DNA of 32,107 bases from Bacteroidales bacterium (GTDB lineage Bacteria > Bacteroidota > Bacteroidia > Bacteroidales > UBA1715). Location: the NCBI GenBank assembly GCA_017642535.1, contig JAGCOW010000094.1, positions 1 through 32,107 of the forward strand, read 5' to 3'. Numbering within the stretch: the first letter of the stretch is position 1; the number at the start of each line of letters is the position of its first letter. The notes under the pieces were generated by a model. That model saw only the letters and a program-made list of their open reading frames with translations. It made no database searches and was not told the DNA's origin. The translations under genes were made by a program, and so were the position numbers. Shown here piece after piece: positions 1-6,537 of this stretch.

Positions 1-1
1 G

Positions 2-88
2 TTTATACAAGAATTGGATAATTCCAAATCTTTGGGAGAAAAAAATGCACTATTTTTCGAAAAACACACCATTTCGGAAAAATTTTGA
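2..88 (+). CDS. Possible C-terminal end of an upstream gene (partial)
   Basis: Reading from base 2, the plus strand is open for 28 codons and ends at a TGA at 86-88. The translated tail is hydrophilic and mixed in charge, ending in HTISEKF, as an ordinary protein terminus would. The start lies outside the window, so no function can be given. With only 28 codons the open frame could be chance. What favours a real gene is that the other plus-strand frame starting at base 1 stops within seven codons and that the following DNA (89-180) is much more AT-rich and looks intergenic. Confidence 0.4.
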   Translation, partial: FIQELDNSKSLGEKNALFFEKHTISEKF

Positions 89-116
89 TTGGTAAAAATA
101 GGGAAATTTAATTAAA

Positions 117-129
117 AATTAAGAATTAA
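117..129. repeat. 13-bp direct repeat, left copy
   Basis: AATTAAGAATTAA occurs here and again at 905-917 in the same orientation, on either side of the RAYT gene and its palindromes. The sequence is of low complexity, so it may be a common AT-rich spacer of this genome rather than a target duplication. Confidence 0.4.
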
Positions 130-179
130 GAGGGGAAAATTAATGATGGAAATGTGAAGGGTTATGTTTCGGAGAATTG

Positions 180-226
180 TTGTAGGGCTGTCACATTGTG
201 GCTGCCGTGATACGACAGCCCTACAA
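180..226. repeat. REP-like palindrome just downstream of the transposase gene
   Basis: Two perfect 13-base inverted arms, TTGTAGGGCTGTC (180-192) and GACAGCCCTACAA (214-226), enclose a 21-base loop. Both ends begin with GTAG when read inward, which fits the GTRG foot that RAYT proteins recognise beside REP hairpins. It starts only six bases after the RAYT stop codon (233-235, minus strand), so it may also end that transcript. That it is a REP element is inferred from the GTAG feet and the neighbouring RAYT gene. Confidence 0.6.
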
Positions 227-232
227 GTAATT

Positions 233-835
233 TCAATCATTTTTGTAAAAACAATCGTATTCCCATCGCAACGGATTTTGTTCTATGTAAATGCCGATTT
301 TGTTCTTTTCATCTTGGTTACGGATAATATGGTCGTGGTATCGTGATTGCCACATAAATGGTATTCCATTTTGACGGGCAAATTTTGTGACGGATGATTT
401 GATGCCACGAATAATTGAACCCAAATTTTTCGATTGTGGTCCAAATCGTTGTAGGGACGCACTGCGTGCGTCCTCATTATTATTCGTTTGATTATTCACG
501 GACGCATTCAATGCATTTTTCACGGACACATTCAATGTATTTCTCACGGACGCATTCAATGCGTCCCTACAAATAGAATCGCGAATATATACAATCAGAT
601 GAACATGATTTGGCATAATCACATACAATGGTATTGAAACATCACCTCCACGAATTGTTTCGGTATTTTCTATCTGCATTTTCAACCATTCCCCCACAAC
701 GGTCAATTGCATTTGTCCGTCGTGAATTTCGCCGAAATAATGTTCTCGGTTCTTGGTGCAAATGGTGACAAAATATTCAGCACCATTGTAATCGTGCCAT
801 TTCGCACGGGGTGTTTTGCGGTTGCGGATATTCAT
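233..835 (-). CDS. REP-associated tyrosine transposase (RAYT, Y1/HUH family)
   Basis: This 200-residue protein belongs to the IS200/IS605-related single-domain Y1 transposases that are domesticated or semi-domesticated as RAYTs and act on REP hairpins. The metal-binding HUH motif is MPNHVHLIV (His77, His79), and the nucleophile is probably Tyr166 in MWQSRYHDHIIR, followed by the family's YIEQNPLRW ending. The start is ATG at 833-835. The linker between the HUH motif and the LGSIIRGIKSSVT helix (residues about 86-135) is unusually long. It holds three 8-residue repeats (RDALNASV, RNTLNVSV, KNALNASV, residues 90-113), an Asn-rich stretch and EDARSASL. These segments are translated REP-like palindromes (451-473 and 548-570). 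The frame is intact, so the protein may still be active. No partner gene lies nearby, and the upstream 200 bases hold no clear promoter for it. Confidence 0.85.
   Translation of the reverse strand: MNIRNRKTPRAKWHDYNGAEYFVTICTKNREHYFGEIHDGQMQLTVVGEWLKMQIENTETIRGGDVSIPLYVIMPNHVHLIVYIRDSICRDALNASVRNTLNVSVKNALNASVNNQTNNNEDARSASLQRFGPQSKNLGSIIRGIKSSVTKFARQNGIPFMWQSRYHDHIIRNQDEKNKIGIYIEQNPLRWEYDCFYKND
451..473. repeat. REP-like palindrome inside the RAYT coding region (copy 1)
   Basis: The element reads GTAGGGACGCAC then GTGCGTCC, with the arms GGACGCAC/GTGCGTCC nearly touching. It begins with GTAG, like the hairpin at 180-226. On the minus strand it is translated as EDARSASL, residues 121-128 of the transposase. 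It lies in inverted orientation to the copy at 548-570, giving a paired arrangement like a BIME. Confidence 0.65.
495..566. repeat. Three tandem 24-bp repeats inside the RAYT gene
   Basis: Units lie at 495-518, 519-542 and 543-566, each built around CACGGACGCATTCAATGC with a few substitutions. The 24-base period keeps the reading frame and encodes an 8-residue repeat (residues 90-113). The third unit overlaps the better-preserved palindrome at 548-570, which suggests the first two are decayed copies made by tandem duplication of a REP arm. Confidence 0.75.
548..570. repeat. REP-like palindrome inside the RAYT coding region (copy 2)
   Basis: GGACGCATTCAATGCGTCC has arms GGACGCATT/AATGCGTCC around a single base, followed by CTAC. 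Read on the minus strand it therefore starts with GTAG, matching copy 1 at 451-473 in opposite orientation. It encodes the CRDALNASV segment (residues 89-97). Confidence 0.65.
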
Positions 836-904
836 TGCGGTTGTTTAAATTATTACTAAACATGTTTCGTTAATTGGTTGGCACAAAAATAGAAACTATT
901 TCCG

Positions 905-917
905 AATTAAGAATTAA
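905..917. repeat. 13-bp direct repeat, right copy
   Basis: This is an identical copy of AATTAAGAATTAA at 117-129, in the same orientation. It lies in the 201-base spacer between the RAYT start (835) and the next gene (1037). Apart from a promoter at 937-966, that spacer shows nothing else. Confidence 0.4.
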
Positions 918-936
918 AATAAAAAATCATTTCCAC

Positions 937-966
937 ATTGTTCATCGGTAAGAATTAGTATTTTTG
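937..966 (+). promoter_or_regulatory. Bacteroidota-type promoter for the 1037-3451 operon
   Basis: A perfect -7 box, TATTTTTG (959-966; consensus TAnnTTTG), is preceded by ATTG (937-940; consensus TTTG) with an 18-base spacer. The leader to the ATG at 1037 would be about 60-65 bases. Both boxes are seen in the sequence; activity is inferred. Confidence 0.5.
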
Positions 967-1036
967 CCATGTAAAAAATCGGTACGAAAAAGATTATCGG
1001 ATTTTACAAGATATATGAATATCATAGATATAGAAA

Positions 1037-1414
1037 ATGAAAGTTCCAGAGAAATATTATGATGAAAAATTCAATTTCAAAGGTCAATGGGATATGCCAT
1101 CGACTTGCGGATTGAAAGTGTTGGATTACAACGGAAAGAAACTTGTGCTTGTGACGGAATTATACCAAGACAACCCAGGCACATCGGTCACATACGCGGG
1201 AGCGTCGTTGGCAAACCAAATTTGCGAAGCAAAAGGTTTCAACGCAAGCGACATAATTTATATTGAATGCAATCCCGACACAAGTTCAAAATTATCGTTT
1301 TACGATGAAGAATTTTTCCAAGTAACATTCGAAATTGCCGATGGAAAATTCACAGGAACACCCAAATACAAACAACTTTCGCAAGAAGAAGCAAAAGAAA
1401 TGATTACCCTATGA
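1037..1414 (+). CDS. Hypothetical protein, 125 residues
   Basis: I do not recognise this family. The protein is 125 residues, without signal peptide or membrane segment, so probably cytoplasmic. It has a mixed beta/alpha look (YNGKKLVLVTELYQ, then an acidic second half with SFYDEEFFQVTFEI) and ends in a charged helix, SQEEAKEMITL. Two cysteines (in STCGLK and QICEAK) show no metal-site spacing. It begins the plus-strand operon behind the promoter at 937-966. Its stop overlaps the start of the hydrolase gene by four bases (ATGA at 1411-1414), which suggests translational coupling. Codon use and composition match the neighbours. Confidence 0.75.
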   Translation: MKVPEKYYDEKFNFKGQWDMPSTCGLKVLDYNGKKLVLVTELYQDNPGTSVTYAGASLANQICEAKGFNASDIIYIECNPDTSSKLSFYDEEFFQVTFEIADGKFTGTPKYKQLSQEEAKEMITL

Positions 1415-2553
1415 GACGAATTTTGTCGTTCGTTGTTTTAATTGTTTTTCTTTCAAATACCACGTTTTGTCAGCAAATTCCCGCCATTCAAGACGCAAAG
1501 GATTTTGTCTTCGCCCAAAAGAAAAGCAAAATTGAGAATTGTGCATTTGAATTTGCCCCATGGCAAGCCGTTGAGTCGCAAAATTGCCATCTCAACAAGA
1601 AAAAATTCAGAAAAAACAAGGAAACAACGCGTTTATATGCCTTTTTCCCAATACCTGACACAGCACAGCACTTCTATGATTATATGGTAGATAACACTGT
1701 TCTTGTTTCGGCAAACACGCCACAAGATTTTAGGAATCAATTTAAGCACGAGTTAACCGCCAAGAAATTTCCTGCCGTAATCATTTGTCCCGGTGGAAGT
1801 TACCACCATCTTGGCATGAAACACGAAGGATATCAGGTGGCACGGTGGTTTACGCAACAAGGTTATGCGGCATTTGTGCTTCGCTATCGTGTGAGCAGCC
1901 ACAGAGCACATCATCCCGATATGATTCAGGATTTGCAACTTGCAATTGCAATGCTGAAACAATATGCCGACGCGTGGTATATTGATACAACTGCAATTGG
2001 AGCAATTGGTTTTTCGGCTGGCGGTCATTTGGTTCTCCACAGTGGAATTACTCACGATAATTTCATTGAGAAAGAATTGCCAACAGCAAAGAATTACGGG
2101 TTGCGACCAAACTATATCATGTCGATTTATCCCGTGGTTTCTATGGAAGACAGCATTGCGCACCAGAAATCACGAAAAAATCTTCTTACGAAGAAATATA
2201 CGGAAAGCGACATTCACCAATTTTCCATCGAGCAAAACATTCCCGACGATATGCCACCGACATTCGTCCTTGCCTGCACCGACGACGATGTGGTTGATGT
2301 CCGCAACAGTCGTGCACTTTGGCAAGAACTCAACAACAAACAAATCAATTTTAGTTCGTACGCAGAACTGCCGACTGGCGGTCACGGCTTTGGTATGTAC
2401 AAAAACAACAGCGAAGCCACAAAAGATTGGAACGAACGTCTGCTGAAAAATTGGCTTGATATGATTCCCGCAATAAATCAATATCCATATCGTGAATATT
2501 TTGACGAATTTTTTAACAAAAAAAGATTATTAGTAATGCCTGATGAAAACTAA
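1411..2553 (+). CDS. Secreted alpha/beta hydrolase (esterase/acetylesterase-like)
   Basis: A 380-residue protein with an N-terminal signal peptide (RRILSFVVLIVFLSNTTFCQ, cleavage near residue 20), so it acts in the periplasm or beyond. The fold is recognisable: an oxyanion-side motif CPGGSYHHL (126-134), the nucleophile elbow GFSAGG with Ser202, a probable acid in CTDDD (291-293), and His325 in GGHGFG. This matches the BD-FAE/acetylesterase group of alpha/beta hydrolases, many of which remove acetyl or feruloyl groups from plant polysaccharides; the actual substrate is not visible here. The roughly 100-residue segment before the hydrolase core is longer than in minimal members and I cannot place it. 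The gene is coupled upstream by a 4-base overlap and downstream by an 11-base overlap with the transporter gene. There is no T9SS C-terminal signal. Confidence 0.85.
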   Translation: MRRILSFVVLIVFLSNTTFCQQIPAIQDAKDFVFAQKKSKIENCAFEFAPWQAVESQNCHLNKKKFRKNKETTRLYAFFPIPDTAQHFYDYMVDNTVLVSANTPQDFRNQFKHELTAKKFPAVIICPGGSYHHLGMKHEGYQVARWFTQQGYAAFVLRYRVSSHRAHHPDMIQDLQLAIAMLKQYADAWYIDTTAIGAIGFSAGGHLVLHSGITHDNFIEKELPTAKNYGLRPNYIMSIYPVVSMEDSIAHQKSRKNLLTKKYTESDIHQFSIEQNIPDDMPPTFVLACTDDDVVDVRNSRALWQELNNKQINFSSYAELPTGGHGFGMYKNNSEATKDWNERLLKNWLDMIPAINQYPYREYFDEFFNKKRLLVMPDEN

Positions 2554-3451
2554 CAACAAACTCATTGGTCACATAGCGATATTCCTTGCATACAGCATTT
2601 TCGGATTCAACATCATTACGTGCAAAAATCTTGTCTCGTTTGGCGTTGTCTCCCCCATCGGAATCTTCTTCCTACGGGCTTTGGGAGCGACAATTTGTTT
2701 TTGGTTAGTTTCATTATTTCTACCGAAAGAAAAAGTTGACAAAAAAGATTTGCCGAAAATTTTTCTTGCGTCAATGTTGGGATTGTTTCTCACCCAGATG
2801 AGTTTTCTCAAGGCAATGATAATCACCACGCCCGTTGATGCGGCAATCATTACCACACTTACGCCAATATTCACAATGTTTATTGCCGCCATTTTCCTAA
2901 AAGAACCCATCACGTTCAAAAAAGCAGGCGGCGTGGGACTTAGTTTTGTCGGCGTTATATTGTTGATTTTGAACAGCGTACATACGCCCAACGGCGTGGA
3001 ACACAGTCATCCATTAGGATTATGTTTGATGATTTGCAACTGTCTCTTTTTTGCCTTGTATTTAGGTGCGTTCAGACCATTGGTGCAAAAATACGGGACC
3101 ATCACATTTATGAAATGGATGTTTTTGTTCTCGATGCTCATCGCTATTCCGTTCAATATCAAAGAGATGATTACGACGGACTACACATTGCTCACTTCTG
3201 AATTTATGTGGAATTTAGCGTTTACTGTGATTTGTGCGACGTTCATCGCCTATTTTCTTGTTCCCATCGGGCAAAAAAATCTTCGTCCGACCATTGTTAG
3301 TATGTATGCCTACGTGCAACCATTTATTGCGTCAATTGTCAGCATCATAATTGGAATGGATGCTATGACGTGGCAAAAAATCCTTGCCGCAATACTTGTA
3401 TTTACGGGCGTATTCCTTGTAAATAAGAGTAAAGCGAAAGATTCGCAATAA
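2543..3451 (+). CDS. EamA-family (DMT superfamily) inner-membrane transporter
   Basis: At 302 residues this has the usual EamA length and about ten hydrophobic segments from residue 8 onward. It shows the two-fold repeat of the family: each half has a start like HIAIFLAYSIFGFNII and later a glycine-rich helix (KAGGVGLSFVGVILLI in the first half, KILAAILVFTGVFLV in the second). Substrates of EamA proteins vary widely (amino acids, metabolites), and nothing here fixes one. It is the last gene of the operon that begins at 1037. Its TAA (3449-3451) directly touches the trxB stop on the other strand (3452), leaving no space for a separate terminator. Confidence 0.9.
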   Translation: MKTNNKLIGHIAIFLAYSIFGFNIITCKNLVSFGVVSPIGIFFLRALGATICFWLVSLFLPKEKVDKKDLPKIFLASMLGLFLTQMSFLKAMIITTPVDAAIITTLTPIFTMFIAAIFLKEPITFKKAGGVGLSFVGVILLILNSVHTPNGVEHSHPLGLCLMICNCLFFALYLGAFRPLVQKYGTITFMKWMFLFSMLIAIPFNIKEMITTDYTLLTSEFMWNLAFTVICATFIAYFLVPIGQKNLRPTIVSMYAYVQPFIASIVSIIIGMDAMTWQKILAAILVFTGVFLVNKSKAKDSQ

Positions 3452-4393
3452 TTACAAAGACTGCAAATATCTTTCCGTATCCAAGGCGGCCTTACAGCCC
3501 GAAGCTGCAGCAGTAATTGCTTGGCGATAAATAGGATCTTGCACGTCGCCACACGCAAACACACCTTTCACGTTGGTTTGTGATCCCTTACCTTCGGTAA
3601 CGATATAACCGTTTTCGTCCAACGAGATAAAATCCTTGAAAATAGCGGTATTTGGCTGGTGACCAATAGCGAGGAACAATCCAGTAACATCAATCTGAAC
3701 AGATTCTTTTCCTTGTTTTTCAAGCAAAAGTCCTGTCACGCCACTGTCATCGCCAAGCACTTCTTTCGTCACATGTTCAAACAAGATTTCAATATTTGGC
3801 GTATTTTTCACCCTTTCTTGTAAAACCTTTGACGCACGCAAATAATTTTTGCGAACAATCAAATACACTTTATTTGCAATTCCAGCCAAATAGAGAGCAT
3901 CGCCCACTGCAGTATCGCCGCCACCAACAACGGCAACAGTTTGTTTTCTATAAAAGAAACCGTCGCACACCGCACAAGCCGAAACCCCCATACCACGAAA
4001 CTTGCGTTCACTTTCCAAACCCAAATAACGAGCCGACGCTCCTGTAGCAATAATTACCGCTTGCGCTTCTATTTCTTTCTTACCATCAACAACAACTTTT
4101 TTCACCGAATCAGTTAAAACAACCGAAGTTACGTTGCCTTCGCGAATATCAGCACCGAATTTCAATGCCTGTTTACGAATATCCTCCATCATTTCGGTAC
4201 CCGAAACGCCGTTAGGATAGCCAGGAAAATTTTCCACCTCGTTCGTTGTGGTCAATTGTCCACCCGTTTGCATTCCTTCATACAAAACAGGATGTAAGTT
4301 TGCACGCGAAGCATAAATTGCCGCTGTATAACCAGCAGGTCCACTGCCAATAATCAAACACGTAACTTTTTCTGTATCAGTTTGTTGTTTCAT
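3452..4393 (-). CDS. trxB: Thioredoxin-disulfide reductase
   Basis: This cytoplasmic FAD/NADPH flavoenzyme reduces oxidised thioredoxin. It is 313 residues, the usual bacterial length. Motifs in order: FAD-binding GSGPAG (16-21), the ATG motif IIATGAS (about 114-120), redox-active CAVC (Cys140, Cys143), the NADPH-binding loop GGGDTAVGDA (157-166), and the C-terminal FAD motif CGDVQD (291-296). All key residues are present, so it should be active. It stands alone on the minus strand, divergent from the gene at 4526. A possible weak -7 box (TATTTTAG, complement of 4419-4426) lies ahead of it, one base off consensus. No thioredoxin gene is in the window. Confidence 0.96.
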   Translation of the reverse strand: MKQQTDTEKVTCLIIGSGPAGYTAAIYASRANLHPVLYEGMQTGGQLTTTNEVENFPGYPNGVSGTEMMEDIRKQALKFGADIREGNVTSVVLTDSVKKVVVDGKKEIEAQAVIIATGASARYLGLESERKFRGMGVSACAVCDGFFYRKQTVAVVGGGDTAVGDALYLAGIANKVYLIVRKNYLRASKVLQERVKNTPNIEILFEHVTKEVLGDDSGVTGLLLEKQGKESVQIDVTGLFLAIGHQPNTAIFKDFISLDENGYIVTEGKGSQTNVKGVFACGDVQDPIYRQAITAAASGCKAALDTERYLQSL

Positions 4394-4499
4394 AGTACAT
4401 TTTTAAATTTATTTGCAACTAAAATACAGATTCAACAGCTGTTTCATAAATAAGTTGCGTTTTTTTATTTAACAAGTTATAACACTCTGAAAAAAAAAC

Positions 4500-4507
4500 T
4501 AAATTCG
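4500..4507 (+). promoter_or_regulatory. Weak -7-like box ahead of the ketoacyl-synthase operon
   Basis: TAAATTCG is one base off the TAnnTTTG consensus and lies 19 bases before the ATG at 4526, a spacing like that of other promoters in this window. No good -33 box is visible upstream, so the call is tentative. Confidence 0.3.
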
Positions 4508-4525
4508 CACAAAATAAAACTAACA

Positions 4526-4783
4526 ATGAAGAAATTCATATTATTTGCACTGCTATTAGCGTTTGGAGTTGCTTGTTCACCATCTCCCGAAAGCGTCAAG
4601 GAAAAATGTCTGAAAGACAAAAACAACGCTATTTTCTACGGAGATAAAACGCCTGCCTATTGCGATTGCGTATATGAAAAACTCAAAGAAATTGCCGATA
4701 CAACAAAATTAAAAGAAGAAATAATTGATTCAGTATCAAACGAATGCGATGCTGAATTCACAACAATGGATACGCAGTTTTAA
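4526..4783 (+). CDS. Small cysteine-rich lipoprotein, 85 residues
   Basis: The N-terminus KKFILFALLLAFGVAC is a lipoprotein signal with the lipobox FGVAC (lipidated Cys17). The mature part has about 68 residues and four more cysteines: one in EKCLKD, two in YCDC, and one in NECD. The helical segment around YCDCVYEKLKEIAD looks like a small disulfide- or metal-stabilised helical domain. I do not know the family. Its stop overlaps the start of the ketoacyl synthase gene by one base (TAATG at 4781-4785), so the two are probably co-translated. A periplasm-facing lipoprotein coupled to cytoplasmic lipid or polyketide enzymes suggests a link to an envelope lipid or pigment, but this is inference. 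Confidence 0.8.
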   Translation: MKKFILFALLLAFGVACSPSPESVKEKCLKDKNNAIFYGDKTPAYCDCVYEKLKEIADTTKLKEEIIDSVSNECDAEFTTMDTQF

Positions 4784-5925
4784 TGATTTATCAGATTTCA
4801 CATAATATAGTCTCCTCACTCGGTTTTTCTTCGGAAGACAATTACAACGCAGTAAAATCGGGAAAGACAAATCTCCGATTAGAAGAAAACACGTTTAATT
4901 TGCCAGAACCGTTTGTTGGTGCATTGGTTAACGACGAGTTGTTAAATGCTGAATTTGAGAAGATTAATAACACAAAAAATCAATATACCAAATTTGAAAA
5001 AATGGCGATTGTGAGTGTGGCAAAAGCACTCCAAAGAACCGACATCAACCCAAAATCACCGAACGTTCAATTCATTCTTTCAACAACCAAAGGAAATGTT
5101 CATCTTTTAGAAGATTTGCAAGGATTTTCAGAAGAACGAGTAATGTTGTGGAAATCGGCTGAAATCATCGCTCAATTTTTTGGAAACAACAACGAGCCAA
5201 TTGTCATTTCAAACGCTTGTATATCAGGGGCTTCTGCCCAAATCGCCGCTATGCGAATGTTACAAAGCAATGCATGCGACATAGCAATTGTAGTTGGTGC
5301 CGACGTGCTTTCAAAATTTATTGTTTCTGGATTTCAATCGTTTAAGGCGCTCTCACCTGAATTGTGCAAACCATACGACAAGAATCGTGTCGGATTGAAT
5401 TTAGGCGAAGCGGCGGCAACAATCATTTATGGAAAATCGGAGAAGGCTTTGCCGAAAAACAGCATAATCCTCACAAACGGAGCCATGGCGAACGATGCCA
5501 ATCACATTTCAGGTCCGTCGCGTACTGGTGCCGGATTATATATTGCATTGAGAAAAGCGATGGGAAACACCTTGCCTTTCGAAATTGCCTTCGTGAATGC
5601 ACATGGCACAGCAACGGCTTACAACGACGACATGGAATCGTTGGCTCTTACGAGTGCACTGTTGCAAGACAGACCTATCAACAGTCTCAAAGCATATTTC
5701 GGTCACACATTGGGAGCTGCTGGCGTATTGGAATCGATAATTTCATCATTGGCAATCATTGACAATACCGCACTGAAAGTCAACAACTTAACAGAACGTG
5801 GCACAGTAGCACCAATCAATTCCATTATGGAAAACCAACACTGTACCGAAAACAAGTTCATAAAAGCCCTTTCCGGATTTGGAGGAAGCAACGCAGCATT
5901 ACTTTTCACGAAAGTTACCGAATAA
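4783..5925 (+). CDS. Beta-ketoacyl-ACP synthase (KAS II/FabF-like), catalytically complete
   Basis: This 380-residue thiolase-fold condensing enzyme would join an acyl chain to malonyl-ACP. The Cys-His-His triad is present: Cys146 in NACISG, His274 in NAHGTATAYND, and His308 in YFGHTLGAAG. The Gly-rich end GFGGSNAAL is also there. It is somewhat shorter than housekeeping FabF (about 410-420) and diverges at the N-terminus, suggesting a specialised pathway rather than bulk fatty acid synthesis. It overlaps the upstream lipoprotein gene by one base, and its TAATG also starts the next gene, which encodes a half-length ketoacyl-synthase-like protein. Such pairs occur in aryl polyene, flexirubin-type and type II polyketide clusters, but no acyl carrier protein, ketoreductase, dehydratase or acyltransferase lies nearby, so the product is unknown. 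Confidence 0.88.
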   Translation: MIYQISHNIVSSLGFSSEDNYNAVKSGKTNLRLEENTFNLPEPFVGALVNDELLNAEFEKINNTKNQYTKFEKMAIVSVAKALQRTDINPKSPNVQFILSTTKGNVHLLEDLQGFSEERVMLWKSAEIIAQFFGNNNEPIVISNACISGASAQIAAMRMLQSNACDIAIVVGADVLSKFIVSGFQSFKALSPELCKPYDKNRVGLNLGEAAATIIYGKSEKALPKNSIILTNGAMANDANHISGPSRTGAGLYIALRKAMGNTLPFEIAFVNAHGTATAYNDDMESLALTSALLQDRPINSLKAYFGHTLGAAGVLESIISSLAIIDNTALKVNNLTERGTVAPINSIMENQHCTENKFIKALSGFGGSNAALLFTKVTE

Positions 5926-6533
5926 TGAATTTAGAATTAGTCTCATATAGCAGAATCACCAACGACAAAGTCATTGTAAACGGCAAGGAAGAAAACATAA
6001 CTCGTACTGATTCCTCGTGGCTGACCGACATTTATCACTCGAAAGCCATTTCGTATCCCAAGTTTTTTAAGATGGACAATCTTGCAAAAGCAGGATTTCT
6101 TGGAACGGAACTCATGCTACAACCACTTGATTTTGACCGAGATACACGAAAGGAAAACATTGCCGTTGTGTGTTGCAACAGCAGTTCTTCGCTTGATGAC
6201 GACACAGCATATCAAAAAACTATACAAGACAGCGAGAACTACTATCCCTCACCTGCCGTATTTGTTTACACCCTTGCCAACATTGTTACGGGCGAAATAT
6301 CTATTCGCAACAAAGTGATGGGCGAAAGTTCCTTCTATATTATGAAGTCATTTGATGCTAAAGCAATCACAGCCATTCTTTCTGGTGTATTTTCCGATGA
6401 ATCAATTGATTACTGTATTTTTGGATGGACTGAATATTATAAAAACAATTGCGACGTGCTTTGTATATACATAAAGCGTTCTATTCTTAATACGCTTGAC
6501 TACAATAAATTACAAGAACTTTACGAGAAATAA
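5925..6533 (+). CDS. Half-length ketoacyl-synthase-like protein, probably inactive
   Basis: The 202 residues match the N-terminal half of a ketoacyl synthase (the group Pfam calls ketoacyl-synt_2). YPKFFKMDNLAKAGFLGTELML corresponds in part to the (R/K)MDxLSxLAL helix, and SPAVFVYTLANIVTGEISI to the SPxxFxxTLxNxxAGxISI strand-helix. Where an active enzyme continues to its nucleophile cysteine, this protein reads GESSFYIMKSFDAKA, with no cysteine, and the His-bearing C-terminal half is absent. It therefore cannot condense on its own. A chain-length or partner-subunit role beside the complete synthase is an attractive guess, like KS-alpha/CLF pairs. It is the last gene of the operon, and its TAA is four bases from the porU stop on the opposite strand. 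Confidence 0.75.
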   Translation: MNLELVSYSRITNDKVIVNGKEENITRTDSSWLTDIYHSKAISYPKFFKMDNLAKAGFLGTELMLQPLDFDRDTRKENIAVVCCNSSSSLDDDTAYQKTIQDSENYYPSPAVFVYTLANIVTGEISIRNKVMGESSFYIMKSFDAKAITAILSGVFSDESIDYCIFGWTEYYKNNCDVLCIYIKRSILNTLDYNKLQELYEK

Positions 6534-6537
6534 TCGT

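Noticed and set aside
495..566. Three regularly spaced 24-base repeats, as in a short CRISPR array
   Set aside because: The units are directly adjacent with no spacers, lie within a coding frame, match the REP arm, and no cas gene is present.
2..1036. An intact IS200/IS605 insertion sequence
   Set aside because: There is no TnpB, no paired left and right ends at the expected distances, and the protein has RAYT rather than IS200 TnpA features. A REP-RAYT module fits better.
4526..6533. A full aryl polyene or flexirubin gene cluster
   Set aside because: Only two ketoacyl-synthase-type genes and a lipoprotein are present. There is no ACP, ketoreductase, dehydratase, acyltransferase or aromatic starter enzyme in the window.
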